A stretch of DNA of 40,849 nt, taken from positions 1 through 40,849 of the forward strand of contig CADAOZ010000020.1 of assembly GCA_902789735.1 (NCBI GenBank), given 5' to 3'. Shown piece after piece: positions 15,069 through 24,178 of this stretch; the stretch's first letter is position 1; each line of letters starts with the position of its first letter. Made by a program: the position numbers and the translations under genes. Origin of the DNA: an uncultured Lachnospiraceae bacterium (lineage in GTDB: Bacteria; Bacillota; Clostridia; Lachnospirales; Lachnospiraceae). The notes under the pieces were generated by a model, which did no database searches, had not been told where the DNA came from, and was given only the letters and a program-made list of their open reading frames with translations.

Positions 15069-15104
15069 CAACTATTCGTAAAAGCTGCATTTTGCGAATA
15101 GTTG
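15069..15104. other. Hairpin downstream of the clostripain-type peptidase gene
   Basis: CAACTATTCG (15069-15078) pairs perfectly with 15095-15104. A G-T pair and an inner AAAA/TTTT extend the stem to about 15 bp around a 6-base loop. It lies 46 bases past the minus-strand peptidase stop. Only short T stretches follow, so it may be a weak terminator or an mRNA end-stabilising structure. Confidence 0.55.
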
Positions 15105-15149
15105 GATGCCGGATGATTTACTTCTCCTGCTGTCTTCTGTCCGGGGACT

Positions 15150-17315
15150 TCATTCATATACAAGCGGCGTACAGGTCCCGTCTTCATTGTAAAGAAACGG
15201 TACGTAATCTGTATAAGTCCTCTGTCCCAGGCAGTTGTAAATCTCAAAGGTGTAGGCATATTCACCCGGTTCCAGGTAATAGTTTTCAATCTGCATATCG
15301 TCTGACAGCTCAATATCGTAATAAGATTCGAAAGCTTTATCAATATCAAACAGACCATATGCTGAATCCGGCCACAGCATGTTGAGGGTGTTCAAATTCG
15401 GATGATTTATTACATCCTCCATGGTCATGGTCACTCTGGCCGGCATGCCCGGTGTCGAACTTGCACCGTATATACCGAGAATCTCATAATGACCGGACAA
15501 GTCAAGACCTTCATCGGAGGTATCATACTGATCGTACAAAGGGGTATCATAGCGGTAAACAGCCCGTACATAAATATCCTCGGCAGTCCCGTCTTTGCAG
15601 TTGATCCTCACCGGGATATTGTAATAGATTTCTTCCTGGGTCTCGTTGCAGAAATCGAGGGCCGCGTAGACCCCGCCGATCCCCTCTGTGGTGCCGTCAA
15701 AAGATACTGCGTAGGAATTTTCTTCTGAACCGAAATTAAGGGCGAAATCGGATCCGATCATCATATAGCCGTTCTCCGCTTCTTCCTTGGGGATATGCAG
15801 GACCGGGTTGATACGGATCAGGGAGTCGAACCCGTTGGTAATAACGATCTGGGGCAGGCCATCTTCGTTGTAGCCAAGTTCATAATCGACCGCGTAGTCT
15901 TCCGGCCTGATCACAGAGGGAGCCGCAATCTCTTCATAGACCCAGTCAGGGGCGTCCCACTGCTCTGAGATGGAATCATAAAAAGCCAGATATTCGGCGC
16001 TGTCTGTGACCTCAGCCAGTGTATCGAACCGGGCCGGATCCGCGCTTTCCGGGCAGAACCAGAAGGACATGCCTCCGGAAACGGCGTGTTCGGACCCTGC
16101 CACATGGTAGGGAACCGCTTCATCCACTGCGTCCATCAGCGCTTCCGCCTCCTTCACAGCGTAACCTGCTTCTTTGGTCAGATAAGCGAAATCCTTCAGA
16201 TCTACCATGCCGCACATGTAACGGTCTCCGTAGGAAAAGGTGTCCGTATAGTTGATATAGCTGGTGAAGTTATACATTTCATCAACATTGCTGATTGAAG
16301 TGTTGATCGCTCCGAAAAAGCTGTTGAAAGCCTCTTCCACCGCGTCCACGGAAGCCAGATCAATGACGGAACAGGTCAATGTGGATCTTTCCAGATCATC
16401 GCCGGTCAGATTGTATTTGTTGACCAGAAAGTCACAGAAATAACGGCCGAAATCCACCGTTGAAGTACCCGGATACGTATACAGGTACTGCAGCCAGTTG
16501 GTATAGTCGGCGCCGGCGCCGGGCATTTCCTCTTCGGAAGCGATCAGATAATCCGCATGATCCTGAATGGCCCGGCAGGTCTCCAGGGAGGACATGAGGC
16601 ACATATCCGTGATGACCGCGTCAAAATGGACGTTTGCGTCTGCAAGAGCTGTACCAAGCTCCGGCAGAGACATGGCCTCGCTTCCCGGATAATTTTCATC
16701 CATGATCAGCCCGCCCACGGTACCGCCGCCATGGTCCCAGAGGGTCAGAATATAATGGTCGGTATCACTGTTTTCCCTGCAGAATTGTATGAAGGACGTC
16801 AGTGTTCCGGGATCGGCCATATTGGCCTGTTCCTGTTCATCGACCAGGGTAAACCCGTTCTCATCATACGTGTATCGCTGGATCACAGTCGGATCGATTT
16901 CGACCCCCAGACCGTCACACTTCCATTCGGCGGCACCGCCTGTCTGGATAAAGACATTGACCGACGGGGTGGGTTCCGCTGCCATGATCTCCCGCAGATT
17001 GTCAGAAGCGCGGCCATCCTCCTCCAGGTCGCTGCCGGCCAGATATAACATGACAGTCCAGGTCTCATCCGAGGCGGCCGCGTTTTTCAGCCTTGCTCTT
17101 TCTTCTTCCGGAATATCAGATAAATAATCCTCTTCTGCCTCTTCCGCTTCCTCCGGTGTTTCCTCTGTTTCGGTCTCACCGCTGTTTTCTGTCTCCGCTT
17201 CTGCCCCGGATGGATCGGATGGAGCCTGTTCGGAGGAGTTGTTCCCGCAGCCGGCCAGACAGGCGCCTGTCATGGACAGGGCCAGAAATAAAGGCAGTAA
17301 TTGTTTTTGGATCAT
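15150..17315 (-). CDS. Clostripain-family (C11) cysteine peptidase lipoprotein
   Basis: A 721-residue secreted lipoprotein. The start at 17315 has AAGGAA nine bases upstream; an ATG three codons earlier would abut that site, so it is less likely. Numbering here is from that earlier Met. The lipobox is LAGC (Cys26), followed by a Glu/Thr-rich linker to about residue 85. The C11 fold starts at WTVMLYLAGSDLEEDG; the catalytic His is in LTLWDHGGG (His198) and the catalytic Cys in ITDMCLMSSLET (Cys242), where family members usually have D-A-C. The C-terminal 300 residues look like beta-rich modules of unknown role. The family cleaves after basic residues, often after self-processing. It is divergent from a second lipoprotein peptidase. 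Confidence 0.88.
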   Translation of the reverse strand: MIQKQLLPLFLALSMTGACLAGCGNNSSEQAPSDPSGAEAETENSGETETEETPEEAEEAEEDYLSDIPEEERARLKNAAASDETWTVMLYLAGSDLEEDGRASDNLREIMAAEPTPSVNVFIQTGGAAEWKCDGLGVEIDPTVIQRYTYDENGFTLVDEQEQANMADPGTLTSFIQFCRENSDTDHYILTLWDHGGGTVGGLIMDENYPGSEAMSLPELGTALADANVHFDAVITDMCLMSSLETCRAIQDHADYLIASEEEMPGAGADYTNWLQYLYTYPGTSTVDFGRYFCDFLVNKYNLTGDDLERSTLTCSVIDLASVDAVEEAFNSFFGAINTSISNVDEMYNFTSYINYTDTFSYGDRYMCGMVDLKDFAYLTKEAGYAVKEAEALMDAVDEAVPYHVAGSEHAVSGGMSFWFCPESADPARFDTLAEVTDSAEYLAFYDSISEQWDAPDWVYEEIAAPSVIRPEDYAVDYELGYNEDGLPQIVITNGFDSLIRINPVLHIPKEEAENGYMMIGSDFALNFGSEENSYAVSFDGTTEGIGGVYAALDFCNETQEEIYYNIPVRINCKDGTAEDIYVRAVYRYDTPLYDQYDTSDEGLDLSGHYEILGIYGASSTPGMPARVTMTMEDVINHPNLNTLNMLWPDSAYGLFDIDKAFESYYDIELSDDMQIENYYLEPGEYAYTFEIYNCLGQRTYTDYVPFLYNEDGTCTPLVYE

Positions 17316-17350
17316 ATGCAGCATTTCCTTTTCTGTTCCAACTATTGATG

Positions 17351-17362
17351 ACTGTATACAGT
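17351..17362. promoter_or_regulatory. 12-bp perfect palindrome between two peptidase genes
   Basis: ACTGTATACAGT is self-complementary, and a half copy (ACAGTAT) follows at 17372-17378. It lies 36 bases upstream of the C11 peptidase start, within the likely promoter area of that gene. It may be an operator; no regulator gene adjoins. Confidence 0.4.
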
Positions 17363-17482
17363 ATCTATTTTACAGTATATGCGGGAAATAGTGTTGAAGA
17401 AAACAGTTTTTGAACCGGATTCGGCTAAAGAACGTTTCCAAAAAGAACTCGGTTATCTGTTATGGAGCGGTGAAGTTCCGTA

Positions 17483-17510
17483 TTGCATTGCCTGCAGCAT
17501 TCGCTATAAA
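17483..17510 (+). promoter_or_regulatory. Probable promoter of the M13 peptidase gene
   Basis: TTGCAT (17483-17488), a 16-base spacer and TATAAA (17505-17510) lie 95 bases upstream of the start codon at 17606. The -35 is fair and the -10 good. The intergenic stretch is otherwise AT-rich with no gene. Confidence 0.5.
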
Positions 17511-17605
17511 ATATAAAAGCAACAGTTTAATGACAGCTAAAATTGGAAATGATGTTCCCCTTCAGAATTTTAGCAGACAAAATGAAGGTTACAGGAGGTT
17601 TACTT

Positions 17606-20077
17606 ATGAGAAGGAACAATAAACAGCTGATTGCTGTTTTACTGGCTGCTGCCATGGCCTTTACCGGCTGCGCGCCTGCGGCTTCTACCGGTGATGCGTC
17701 CGGAACCGGGGAAACCGCGTCAGCTGCGGCAGCGGAAACGTTACAGGCACAGACAGAAGAAACAGAAGCAGGGACTTCTGAACAGGAAGCTGCTTCTGAG
17801 GAGGAGTATGCGGACACGAAAGATACCCCGGTCGTGTATGATGACGGTACCCCGTGGCTGGATACCAGTCTTTACGTTGGTGATCCTTCGTTCATGCCGG
17901 AGGAATCCTCCCCGGCGGATGATTTTTACTATTATGTAAATAAAGAATATCTGGAGAATGCCGAAGCGAACTTCACTGCCGGTTCCATTGTGGTCAGTGA
18001 GTTAGGCAATGCCAATCCTTTTGATTTTACGGAATATACTGCGCTGATCGATGATGAGAGCAATACAAGTGACGCGGCCAGGATTATGCGTGAGATTACG
18101 ACTGCAGCAACCAGTCAGAAGGCCAACGCGAAAGGCGTGCAGGAAGCCTCCGTCTTCCTGACAGATCTGGATCAGGTAGAGACACTGGATCAGCTGTCGG
18201 ATTTTATTGTCAGCCATCCTTATTATATGTTTGACACCGAGCATTATACATGCTATCAGATATACGGTCTCTCTCTGGTTTCGTATGGCAAAGATTTAAA
18301 GGATATCACGAAAACATCCGCGGGCTTCGACAGTATACCGCTGATCCTGAAAGATACTTCTGAATATGAAAAAAGGACTTCCATCGGCGCCAATGAAGAA
18401 GCCAACGCAGGCACTCTGCTGACCGCCGGTTACAGATGGATGCTGCGTTATGATCTGGATCCTTCCGGAGACCTGGCCGATACACTTGACGTGGAACAGC
18501 GTTATATGGAAGGTATCGATTCGCAGGACGCTTATGCGATGGATTATTTAGAGAAAGCTTACAACCCTGTCACAAAGGAGGATCTGGCTTCCACATATGG
18601 CGCCTATCCTTTCTCCCGGATCGCGGAAAATCTTACGCATGATGTGGAGATTCTCATTGATTACAGTCCTGCTTTCTGCGAGAATCTGAACAAAATGTAC
18701 ACAGAAGAGAACCTCGAGATTCTGAAGAAAGCGATTCGTGTTCAATATGTACTGAACACCCTGCAGTTAATGAGCTTTTCCGGATATTATTACGCCAACA
18801 CGATCCGGAACTTTGATTATGACAGATATCAGATCACAGTTTCTGATACAAGCAGTCTGGAGAACGTCATAGAAGCTGCGACATCGGAAGAGGCAGGCGC
18901 CCAGTATGCCACAGAAGAAGGCGCTGTAGAGGTGGACGCCGGTATGGAATACAGTGTAGAGCCCGCGGAACCCGTTGAAGAAGAAGCGGCGGAAGCTTCC
19001 ACGGAAATGACGGATGATCAGGGGGATGAGGCAAGCGTTTTCCCTTATCATGATCAGCTGCTGGATGCGATAGAACAGTCAAATGGAAACAAAGATTTGT
19101 TAACGGCGATCATGGCCGACGCTTCCGCTAATATTTATTATGAACCTTTGACGCAGCTGGTGGCAGAAAAAGTTGATTCTGCCCGGATGAAGTCGGATGT
19201 GGAAGAAATGTGCGCCAATATCATAAGGGAGTATCATGGTATCATCAACCGTCAGGAATGGCTGTCCGATGAAACCAAGGCCAAAGCCATCGAAAAGATC
19301 GACAGTATGACGGTCAGGACCCTGTTCCCTGACAAATACAGTGATCTGTCCGGGCTGTCTTTCGAAGGCCTGAGCTATTACGGCGTATTCCAGAAGCTGA
19401 TCGACACGTCCATCGCTGCCAATCTGGACTCGATCAGGAATCCCGGACAGGTCGATCTCTGGCCGGCCAGCCCTCTGCTCACCAACGCCTTCTATTCGCC
19501 GGATGATAATTCCATTAATATCTGCTACGGCATTATGGGCGGTGCCTGTTATTCCGCTGACGCGGAACCTGAGCTGAACTACGGAGCCATCGGCACCGTG
19601 ATCGGCCATGAGATTTCCCACGCTTTCGATCCCCAGGGTGCTCTGTTTGATAAAGAAGGCAATATGTCCAGCTGGTGGACAGACGAAGACTTCGACGCTT
19701 TCAATAAGAGAATTGACAAGATGGTGGATTACTTCAACAACATGGTCGCTTTTGACGGGCTGCATATGAACGGCCCTATGGTAAAAGGTGAGGTCAGCGC
19801 GGATGTTACCGGTTTGAAAGCTTCACTGGAAACTCTGCTTGCTGTCAAACCGGACGCGGACCTGGAGACTTTCTATCGTCAGTATGCCTCTCTCTGGGCC
19901 TCCAAGAATAAGCCCGGTTATGATTATTACTGCTTAAAGACAGACGAACATCCTCTTGGCTACCAGCGTGTCAACGTCAGCGTCATGCAGAATGAAAGCT
20001 TCTTTGAGACTTTCGGTATCAGGGAAGGCGACAAAATGTATATGGCGCCTGAGGACAGGATCGCCATTTGGGAATAA
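17606..20077 (+). CDS. M13-family (neprilysin/PepO-like) metallopeptidase lipoprotein
   Basis: An 823-residue zinc peptidase. The start at 17606 has GGAGG seven bases upstream; an earlier open frame to 17543 lacks one. The lipobox FTGC lipidates Cys22, and an Ala/Glu-rich linker runs to about residue 75. The catalytic motif is HEISH (His668, Glu669, His672) and the third ligand is Glu729 in GEVSADVTGLK, with Asp733 completing ExxxD. Upstream, NAFYSPDDNSINICYGIM matches the family substrate-binding N-A-x-Y segment. It is longer than usual PepO (about 630-700) because of the linker and an acidic insertion at about residues 425-478. The family cuts small peptides; lipidation places it outside the cell. 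Confidence 0.92.
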   Translation: MRRNNKQLIAVLLAAAMAFTGCAPAASTGDASGTGETASAAAAETLQAQTEETEAGTSEQEAASEEEYADTKDTPVVYDDGTPWLDTSLYVGDPSFMPEESSPADDFYYYVNKEYLENAEANFTAGSIVVSELGNANPFDFTEYTALIDDESNTSDAARIMREITTAATSQKANAKGVQEASVFLTDLDQVETLDQLSDFIVSHPYYMFDTEHYTCYQIYGLSLVSYGKDLKDITKTSAGFDSIPLILKDTSEYEKRTSIGANEEANAGTLLTAGYRWMLRYDLDPSGDLADTLDVEQRYMEGIDSQDAYAMDYLEKAYNPVTKEDLASTYGAYPFSRIAENLTHDVEILIDYSPAFCENLNKMYTEENLEILKKAIRVQYVLNTLQLMSFSGYYYANTIRNFDYDRYQITVSDTSSLENVIEAATSEEAGAQYATEEGAVEVDAGMEYSVEPAEPVEEEAAEASTEMTDDQGDEASVFPYHDQLLDAIEQSNGNKDLLTAIMADASANIYYEPLTQLVAEKVDSARMKSDVEEMCANIIREYHGIINRQEWLSDETKAKAIEKIDSMTVRTLFPDKYSDLSGLSFEGLSYYGVFQKLIDTSIAANLDSIRNPGQVDLWPASPLLTNAFYSPDDNSINICYGIMGGACYSADAEPELNYGAIGTVIGHEISHAFDPQGALFDKEGNMSSWWTDEDFDAFNKRIDKMVDYFNNMVAFDGLHMNGPMVKGEVSADVTGLKASLETLLAVKPDADLETFYRQYASLWASKNKPGYDYYCLKTDEHPLGYQRVNVSVMQNESFFETFGIREGDKMYMAPEDRIAIWE

Positions 20078-20110
20078 TTCCGGTCTGCCTGCCATAACAT
20101 ACGGAACGAA

Positions 20111-20145
20111 AACAACCGCCGGGAACTTCCCGGCGGTTGTTTTGT
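20111..20145. terminator. Bidirectional terminator between M13 peptidase and helicase genes
   Basis: A 31-base perfect palindrome with a single central base (arms AACAACCGCCGGGAA and complement) is flanked by four Ts on each strand. It serves the two convergent genes. Confidence 0.92.
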
Positions 20146-20153
20146 CATTGAAG

Positions 20154-22262
20154 TCAGTCCTCTTTGGTCATCTTGGCCCGGAACAGGATCCGGCGGATTC
20201 CCTCGAGGTCTTCAAAATCCACATCATAGGTCAGGGACTTTTCATTGATGCCTGTGATCTTTCCCCGGCCGAATACTTTATGGCGGACGGTATCTCCCAC
20301 TGCGAACCCGGCCCTGGTCAGGAGCTCCCGGCTGGGATATGGGCTGCCGATATAACTGCTGCCGATCATGGTCAGCAGCTTCGGGTCAATATCCTGCAGG
20401 AAAGCGGACTGCCTTGCGGACTGGTACATGGAATTGGACTGATAACCTGACAGATAGAGCATACGGCGTGCCCTTGTAACGGCCACATAAAAGAGCCTTC
20501 GCTCCTCTTCCATTTCATCCTGATTGGTCAGCTTTTTGCTGGGGAACTGGCCCTCGACCAGGCCGTTGACGAATACGGTATCAAATTCCAGGCCTTTGGC
20601 GGTATGAACGGTCATGATCCGGACGGTGTCCTGATCATGGTCGTCATCCTGACCGGAAAAGAGGGCAAAATGGGCCAGAAGCTCCTCCAGAGGAAGGGGT
20701 TCTTCATTCTCCTTTTCCATGGCGTCGATGGCCGCGACCAGCTCAGACACATTGTCCAGCTTCCGCTGGTCCACGTCCGTCTGCAGCTCTTTGCGGTAAC
20801 CCAGATCCAGGACCATGCCGGTCAGTTCCGAAGAAGAGAATTTTTCAAAGGTGGCATGCAGCCGCATGATGCCCTGATAGTATTCCAGAAGGGGGCCCTT
20901 TTTTACAGTCCCGTCCAGAATCATGGAACCCAGGCCGTCGATGAGCTTCATATCCTTTGCCGCGGACAGGGCCTTGAGCTTTTCAAGGGATTTTTTTCCG
21001 AAGCCCCGGTGGGGATGATTGATGGTCTTCTCGAAATCCAGGTCGTCCAGCGTGTAGATCATGCGCAGATAGGCAAGGACCGTCCGGATCTCCTCCGAGC
21101 CGTAGAATCTGGCCCCGCTGAGGATCTTATAGGGTACCTTCCTGTCAACAAAAGCTTCTTCCAGGGCCCTGGTCATGGAGGCGGCCCGGACCAGTACAGC
21201 GTGATCCTGCCATTTACGTCCGGAACGGATATCCGCCAGGATCTGGTCCGCGATCCATAGGGCTTCTTCCTTTTCGGAAGGCAGGCAGTTATAGGCCGGC
21301 TTCTCCCCGTGGGGGTTGTTGGTGAACATCTTCTTCCGGATCCGGTTCCTGTTGGCGTCGATCAGGGAATTGGCGACCGCCACGATTTCAGGCGTACTGC
21401 GGAAATTTTCATATAAAGGGAAATCTTTTGCCTGCGGAAAATGATCGGCGAAACCGATCATGTACTCGACCTTGGACCCCCGCCAGCCATAGATATTCTG
21501 GTCATCGTCACCGATCACGAACAGATTATGGTATTTTCCGCTCAGCAGCGTCAGAAGTTCCTGCTGGTCACGGGATACATCCTGGAACTCATCACAAAGG
21601 ACATACATACAGCGGTCCTGCCAGGCGCCCAGTACTTCCGGATCGGTCCGGAACAGATACAGGACCATATGGATCAGGTCCGTGAAATCCGCCAGATAAT
21701 GATCCCGCTGCCGCAGCATATAAGCATAAAGGAGTTTATGGAAGTTATCTTCCGCTCCGCCGGCCAGCTCTGCCAGAGGGGCCCTGTCCGGACCGGTCAT
21801 CAATGGCACATAAAAATCCTCATGGGAAAGCTTGAATTCCTGGATATCCTCCAGATATTTCTGCGCCGTCATATCCTTCAGGCTCAGCCCCAGGTCCTCC
21901 GCGGCCTGCCGGACCAGATCCGTCTGGTCGGCCTGGTCGATGATGGTAAAAGCCCTGGGCCAGTTGAGATGAAAACTTTCCTCCTTGAGGATCAGGTTGC
22001 AGAAACCGTGGAAAGTACCCATGAAACAATGGTCCGCGTCTCCCACCAGTTCTTTCAGACGCCGCCGCATGGATCCGGCCGCTTTATTGGTAAAGGTCAG
22101 TCCGATGATGGAGGCGGGATCGATATACAATTCCGTGATCAGATAAGCGATCCGGTTGGTCAGGCAAAAGGTCTTGCCGGAGCCGGGGACGGCCGCGCAT
22201 CGCTGATATCCTTCTGTCTCTTCTATTACACGCAGCTGGTCGCTGCTGGGTGTTATATACAT
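20154..22262 (-). CDS. UvrD/PcrA-type superfamily 1 DNA helicase
   Basis: A 702-residue SF1A helicase. The Q motif is PSSDQLRVI; Walker A is AVPGSGKT (about 24-31). Then follow GLTFTNKAA, TFHGF, CDEFQDVSRDQ, IGDDDQNIYGWRGS, NFRST, TVHTAKGLEFD and FYVAVTRAR, the full ordered set. The C-terminus (FAVGDTVRHKVFGRGKI to the end) is the Tudor-like domain of PcrA that contacts RNA polymerase. It is slightly short for PcrA (about 720-740). The family unwinds DNA 3' to 5' in repair and removes stalled complexes. Because a second, housekeeping copy is common in clostridia, I do not assign pcrA. GAGGA precedes the ATG. It follows the methyltransferase gene after a 250-base gap holding a GC-rich hairpin. 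Confidence 0.92.
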   Translation of the reverse strand: MYITPSSDQLRVIEETEGYQRCAAVPGSGKTFCLTNRIAYLITELYIDPASIIGLTFTNKAAGSMRRRLKELVGDADHCFMGTFHGFCNLILKEESFHLNWPRAFTIIDQADQTDLVRQAAEDLGLSLKDMTAQKYLEDIQEFKLSHEDFYVPLMTGPDRAPLAELAGGAEDNFHKLLYAYMLRQRDHYLADFTDLIHMVLYLFRTDPEVLGAWQDRCMYVLCDEFQDVSRDQQELLTLLSGKYHNLFVIGDDDQNIYGWRGSKVEYMIGFADHFPQAKDFPLYENFRSTPEIVAVANSLIDANRNRIRKKMFTNNPHGEKPAYNCLPSEKEEALWIADQILADIRSGRKWQDHAVLVRAASMTRALEEAFVDRKVPYKILSGARFYGSEEIRTVLAYLRMIYTLDDLDFEKTINHPHRGFGKKSLEKLKALSAAKDMKLIDGLGSMILDGTVKKGPLLEYYQGIMRLHATFEKFSSSELTGMVLDLGYRKELQTDVDQRKLDNVSELVAAIDAMEKENEEPLPLEELLAHFALFSGQDDDHDQDTVRIMTVHTAKGLEFDTVFVNGLVEGQFPSKKLTNQDEMEEERRLFYVAVTRARRMLYLSGYQSNSMYQSARQSAFLQDIDPKLLTMIGSSYIGSPYPSRELLTRAGFAVGDTVRHKVFGRGKITGINEKSLTYDVDFEDLEGIRRILFRAKMTKED

Positions 22263-22349
22263 GTAAATCCTCTGCTTCTGTGATCTGCCCGTTCTTCTAT
22301 ACGGTGCTGTTCTCTCCGGGTACTGCTTTGCCTGCGGCGCCGTGCCGGC

Positions 22350-22371
22350 CCCGGGCCTTTTCCGGCCCGGG
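22350..22371. other. GC-rich hairpin between methyltransferase and helicase genes
   Basis: CCCGGGCC pairs with GGCCCGGG around a 6-base loop. There is no T run on either strand. The rest of the 22263-22512 gap shows no gene; it must carry the helicase promoter, which I could not place with confidence. Confidence 0.4.
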
Positions 22372-22512
22372 CGTTCAGCATGTACTCAGGATAACACAAA
22401 AACAGCAGAAAAGAAACTATGTTCGAAAACAATTGTTCTAATCTGCTGTCCATGTATTTTGGAGATTATCATGGGATCATCATGAAATCATCGGAAACTA
22501 TCCTGAGGAGCA

Positions 22513-23160
22513 TCATATAAAGGCAGGACGGAAGCTGTCGAATCCCCGCTGCAGGCCCTCATCGATCAGTACCGGCGTCGAGAAGATCATGATCCGCTCC
22601 CGGTCATCATTTCCTTCGAAGAGATCCGTACAGTCGATCTCGTCCTGGAATTCCAGAAAATCCTGCGCCATCAGAGCGCTGATGAAGCCCGAAGACGGAT
22701 AATATACGAACAGGAAGATCTGGCGCGGCCATTCATACCAGGAGTCCCGGAGCCGGGCCAGGACTTTATGGAGGATTTGGACGGAAAAGGGATTGAAAAA
22801 GTAGATACGGTCCACTTTATCAGGGATTTGATAATCTTCCGCGGCAGTGAGGAAAAATTCTGTACGGATACCGGATACGGCCTTATAGCGGTTGACCATC
22901 GCCGTACGGATCATCCGGGTATCATAGTCCACACCGATACATTTGCACCGGCGCTGCCAGGCCAGAAAGAAATCCACCCGTCCCTTGCCGCAGCCATAAT
23001 CCAGCAGCAGGTTCCTTTTGCCGATCAGCCCGCTGCCGGCCAGCCGTTCCAGGACCGGATACGGCGTAGGTTCATAAGGATACCTGTACTGGTCCGCTTT
23101 TGAATCATCTCTGCCTGTTGTTTGAATTTTCAGCAGGCTGTCCCATTCTTTCTCTGTCAA
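22513..23160 (-). CDS. Class I SAM-dependent methyltransferase
   Basis: A protein of about 215 residues. Motif I of class I methyltransferases is LLLDYGCGKGR, followed by an acidic residue ending strand 2 (CIGVDYD) and FFNPFS at the motif IV position. The substrate is unknown. An upstream ATG at 23301 would add 47 residues, but that codon lies inside the preceding gene's terminator region and upstream of the extended -10 at 23209-23217, so I chose the TTG at 23158-23160 with a G-rich site just before it; the ATG at 23190 has no ribosome binding site. The gene is minus-strand, between an AIM24 gene and a helicase, with its own promoter, and no functional link is evident. Confidence 0.75.
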   Translation of the reverse strand: MTEKEWDSLLKIQTTGRDDSKADQYRYPYEPTPYPVLERLAGSGLIGKRNLLLDYGCGKGRVDFFLAWQRRCKCIGVDYDTRMIRTAMVNRYKAVSGIRTEFFLTAAEDYQIPDKVDRIYFFNPFSVQILHKVLARLRDSWYEWPRQIFLFVYYPSSGFISALMAQDFLEFQDEIDCTDLFEGNDDRERIMIFSTPVLIDEGLQRGFDSFRPAFI

Positions 23161-23208
23161 AACGCCCCCCTGTCTTCCGGGCCCAGGCATGCGCTGAGCC
23201 GGTGATTC

Positions 23209-23217
23209 ATTATAACA
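23209..23217 (-). promoter_or_regulatory. Extended -10 promoter of the methyltransferase gene
   Basis: On the minus strand TGTTATAAT is a perfect extended -10, about 50 bases before the TTG start. A TTGATG further upstream is 20 bases away and poorly spaced. Confidence 0.6.
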
Positions 23218-23240
23218 TTTTCTTAATACTGTTTCATCAA

Positions 23241-23289
23241 AAAATGAAAAAGAGCCTTTCCACCGGCAGCGTATACCGGGGAAAGGCTC
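23241..23289 (-). terminator. Terminator of the AIM24 gene
   Basis: On the minus strand GAGCCTTTCC pairs with GGAAAGGCTC, with CGG/CCG inside, followed by TTTTTCATTTTTT. It starts 12 bases after the AIM24 stop. Confidence 0.9.
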
Positions 23290-23300
23290 CGTAAGATCCA

Positions 23301-24110
23301 TTATTTTGCCGCGTTGGCCTGCATGGTATTGGTGGACGCAAAGAGGGAATAGGAAGGCGCCACAGGGCTCATCAGAACGATGCCGGTTCCTCTGTATACG
23401 TTGACCAGGCCTTCTCCGTTGATGGCGGATCCCAGCAGGGTTTTGGAAGAACGCTCCACGGTAAAATTCAGGCCGGAAGACCAGCAGATGGCCATGCTGC
23501 CGTCAATTTTGAGTTCATCGTTATTGAGTTCGATCCGGATCAGCTCGCTGGCGGGGACATTGCTCTCCAGGGCGGCCGCGCCCGTCCCGTACAGACTCAG
23601 ATTGAACAGGCCCTCATTGCCCAGGGCTGCGGAAGAGATCGATCTTCTGGCGACCACTTTGGTCTTCACACTGCCCTCGCTGGCCAGGAACATCCCGTCC
23701 TCAATGGTCATGCCGCCGGGCCATTTTTCCATGTCTTCCAGAATGATATATTTGTAGGTGGGCTCCAGCACCAGCAGGCCGCTGCCCACATATTCGGGTT
23801 TGACGGCAGATTCTTTGGTGACCGCGCCCTTGACGACCTTGCCCAGCAGGTCACCGACGCCCTTGAGGCCTGTGGTGGCCTGCACATCACCGGCGGTCCA
23901 CTGCATGGCCCCGGCCTGGGTGATGATGGAATTCTTGCCGTTCAGCCGGCAGACCAGCTGTCTGCGGCGTACGCCCATTTTGCTCATAAAGTATTCTGTC
24001 ATGGCGTTGGCGGGGGATACGGAGGCATCGTCCACATACTCCAGGACCGCCAGATTGCCGATATTGGATATGATCTTTCTTTTGTTATTCTCAAGATTCG
24101 CGATACGCAT
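23301..24110 (-). CDS. AIM24-family protein
   Basis: A 269-residue protein of the AIM24 (formerly DUF124) family, whose beta-rich fold resembles TRAP, the tryptophan RNA-binding attenuator. The characteristic segments are GAMQWTAGDVQATTG, GSGLLVLEPTYKYIILED and a Gly-rich C-terminal GEGLVNVYRGTGIVLMSP. Bacterial members are widespread but poorly understood; in yeast mitochondria the namesake affects inner-membrane organisation. No signal peptide or membrane helix is present. GAGGAGAG lies before the ATG. It follows the DUF1232 gene by 65 bases in the same direction, with a hairpin between, so the two may be one operon. It ends in a strong terminator. Confidence 0.85.
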   Translation of the reverse strand: MRIANLENNKRKIISNIGNLAVLEYVDDASVSPANAMTEYFMSKMGVRRRQLVCRLNGKNSIITQAGAMQWTAGDVQATTGLKGVGDLLGKVVKGAVTKESAVKPEYVGSGLLVLEPTYKYIILEDMEKWPGGMTIEDGMFLASEGSVKTKVVARRSISSAALGNEGLFNLSLYGTGAAALESNVPASELIRIELNNDELKIDGSMAICWSSGLNFTVERSSKTLLGSAINGEGLVNVYRGTGIVLMSPVAPSYSLFASTNTMQANAAK

Positions 24111-24156
24111 AATTCTACTCTCCTCTTTTCCTTTTTTTACCTTTTATTCATGAAGG

Positions 24157-24178
24157 TGACAGCGGTTTCCCGCTGTCA
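24157..24178 (-). other. Intercistronic hairpin overlapping the DUF1232 stop codon
   Basis: TGACAGCGG and CCGCTGTCA pair around a 4-base loop, and flanking ATGAAG/CTTCAT can lengthen the stem. The stop codon of the DUF1232 gene (24176-24178) is part of it. No T run follows directly, so it may set the expression ratio with the AIM24 gene downstream rather than end transcription. Confidence 0.5.

Noticed and set aside
23158..23301. Longer methyltransferase start at 23301
   Set aside because: The extra 47 codons run through the AIM24 terminator and the methyltransferase promoter and look non-coding.
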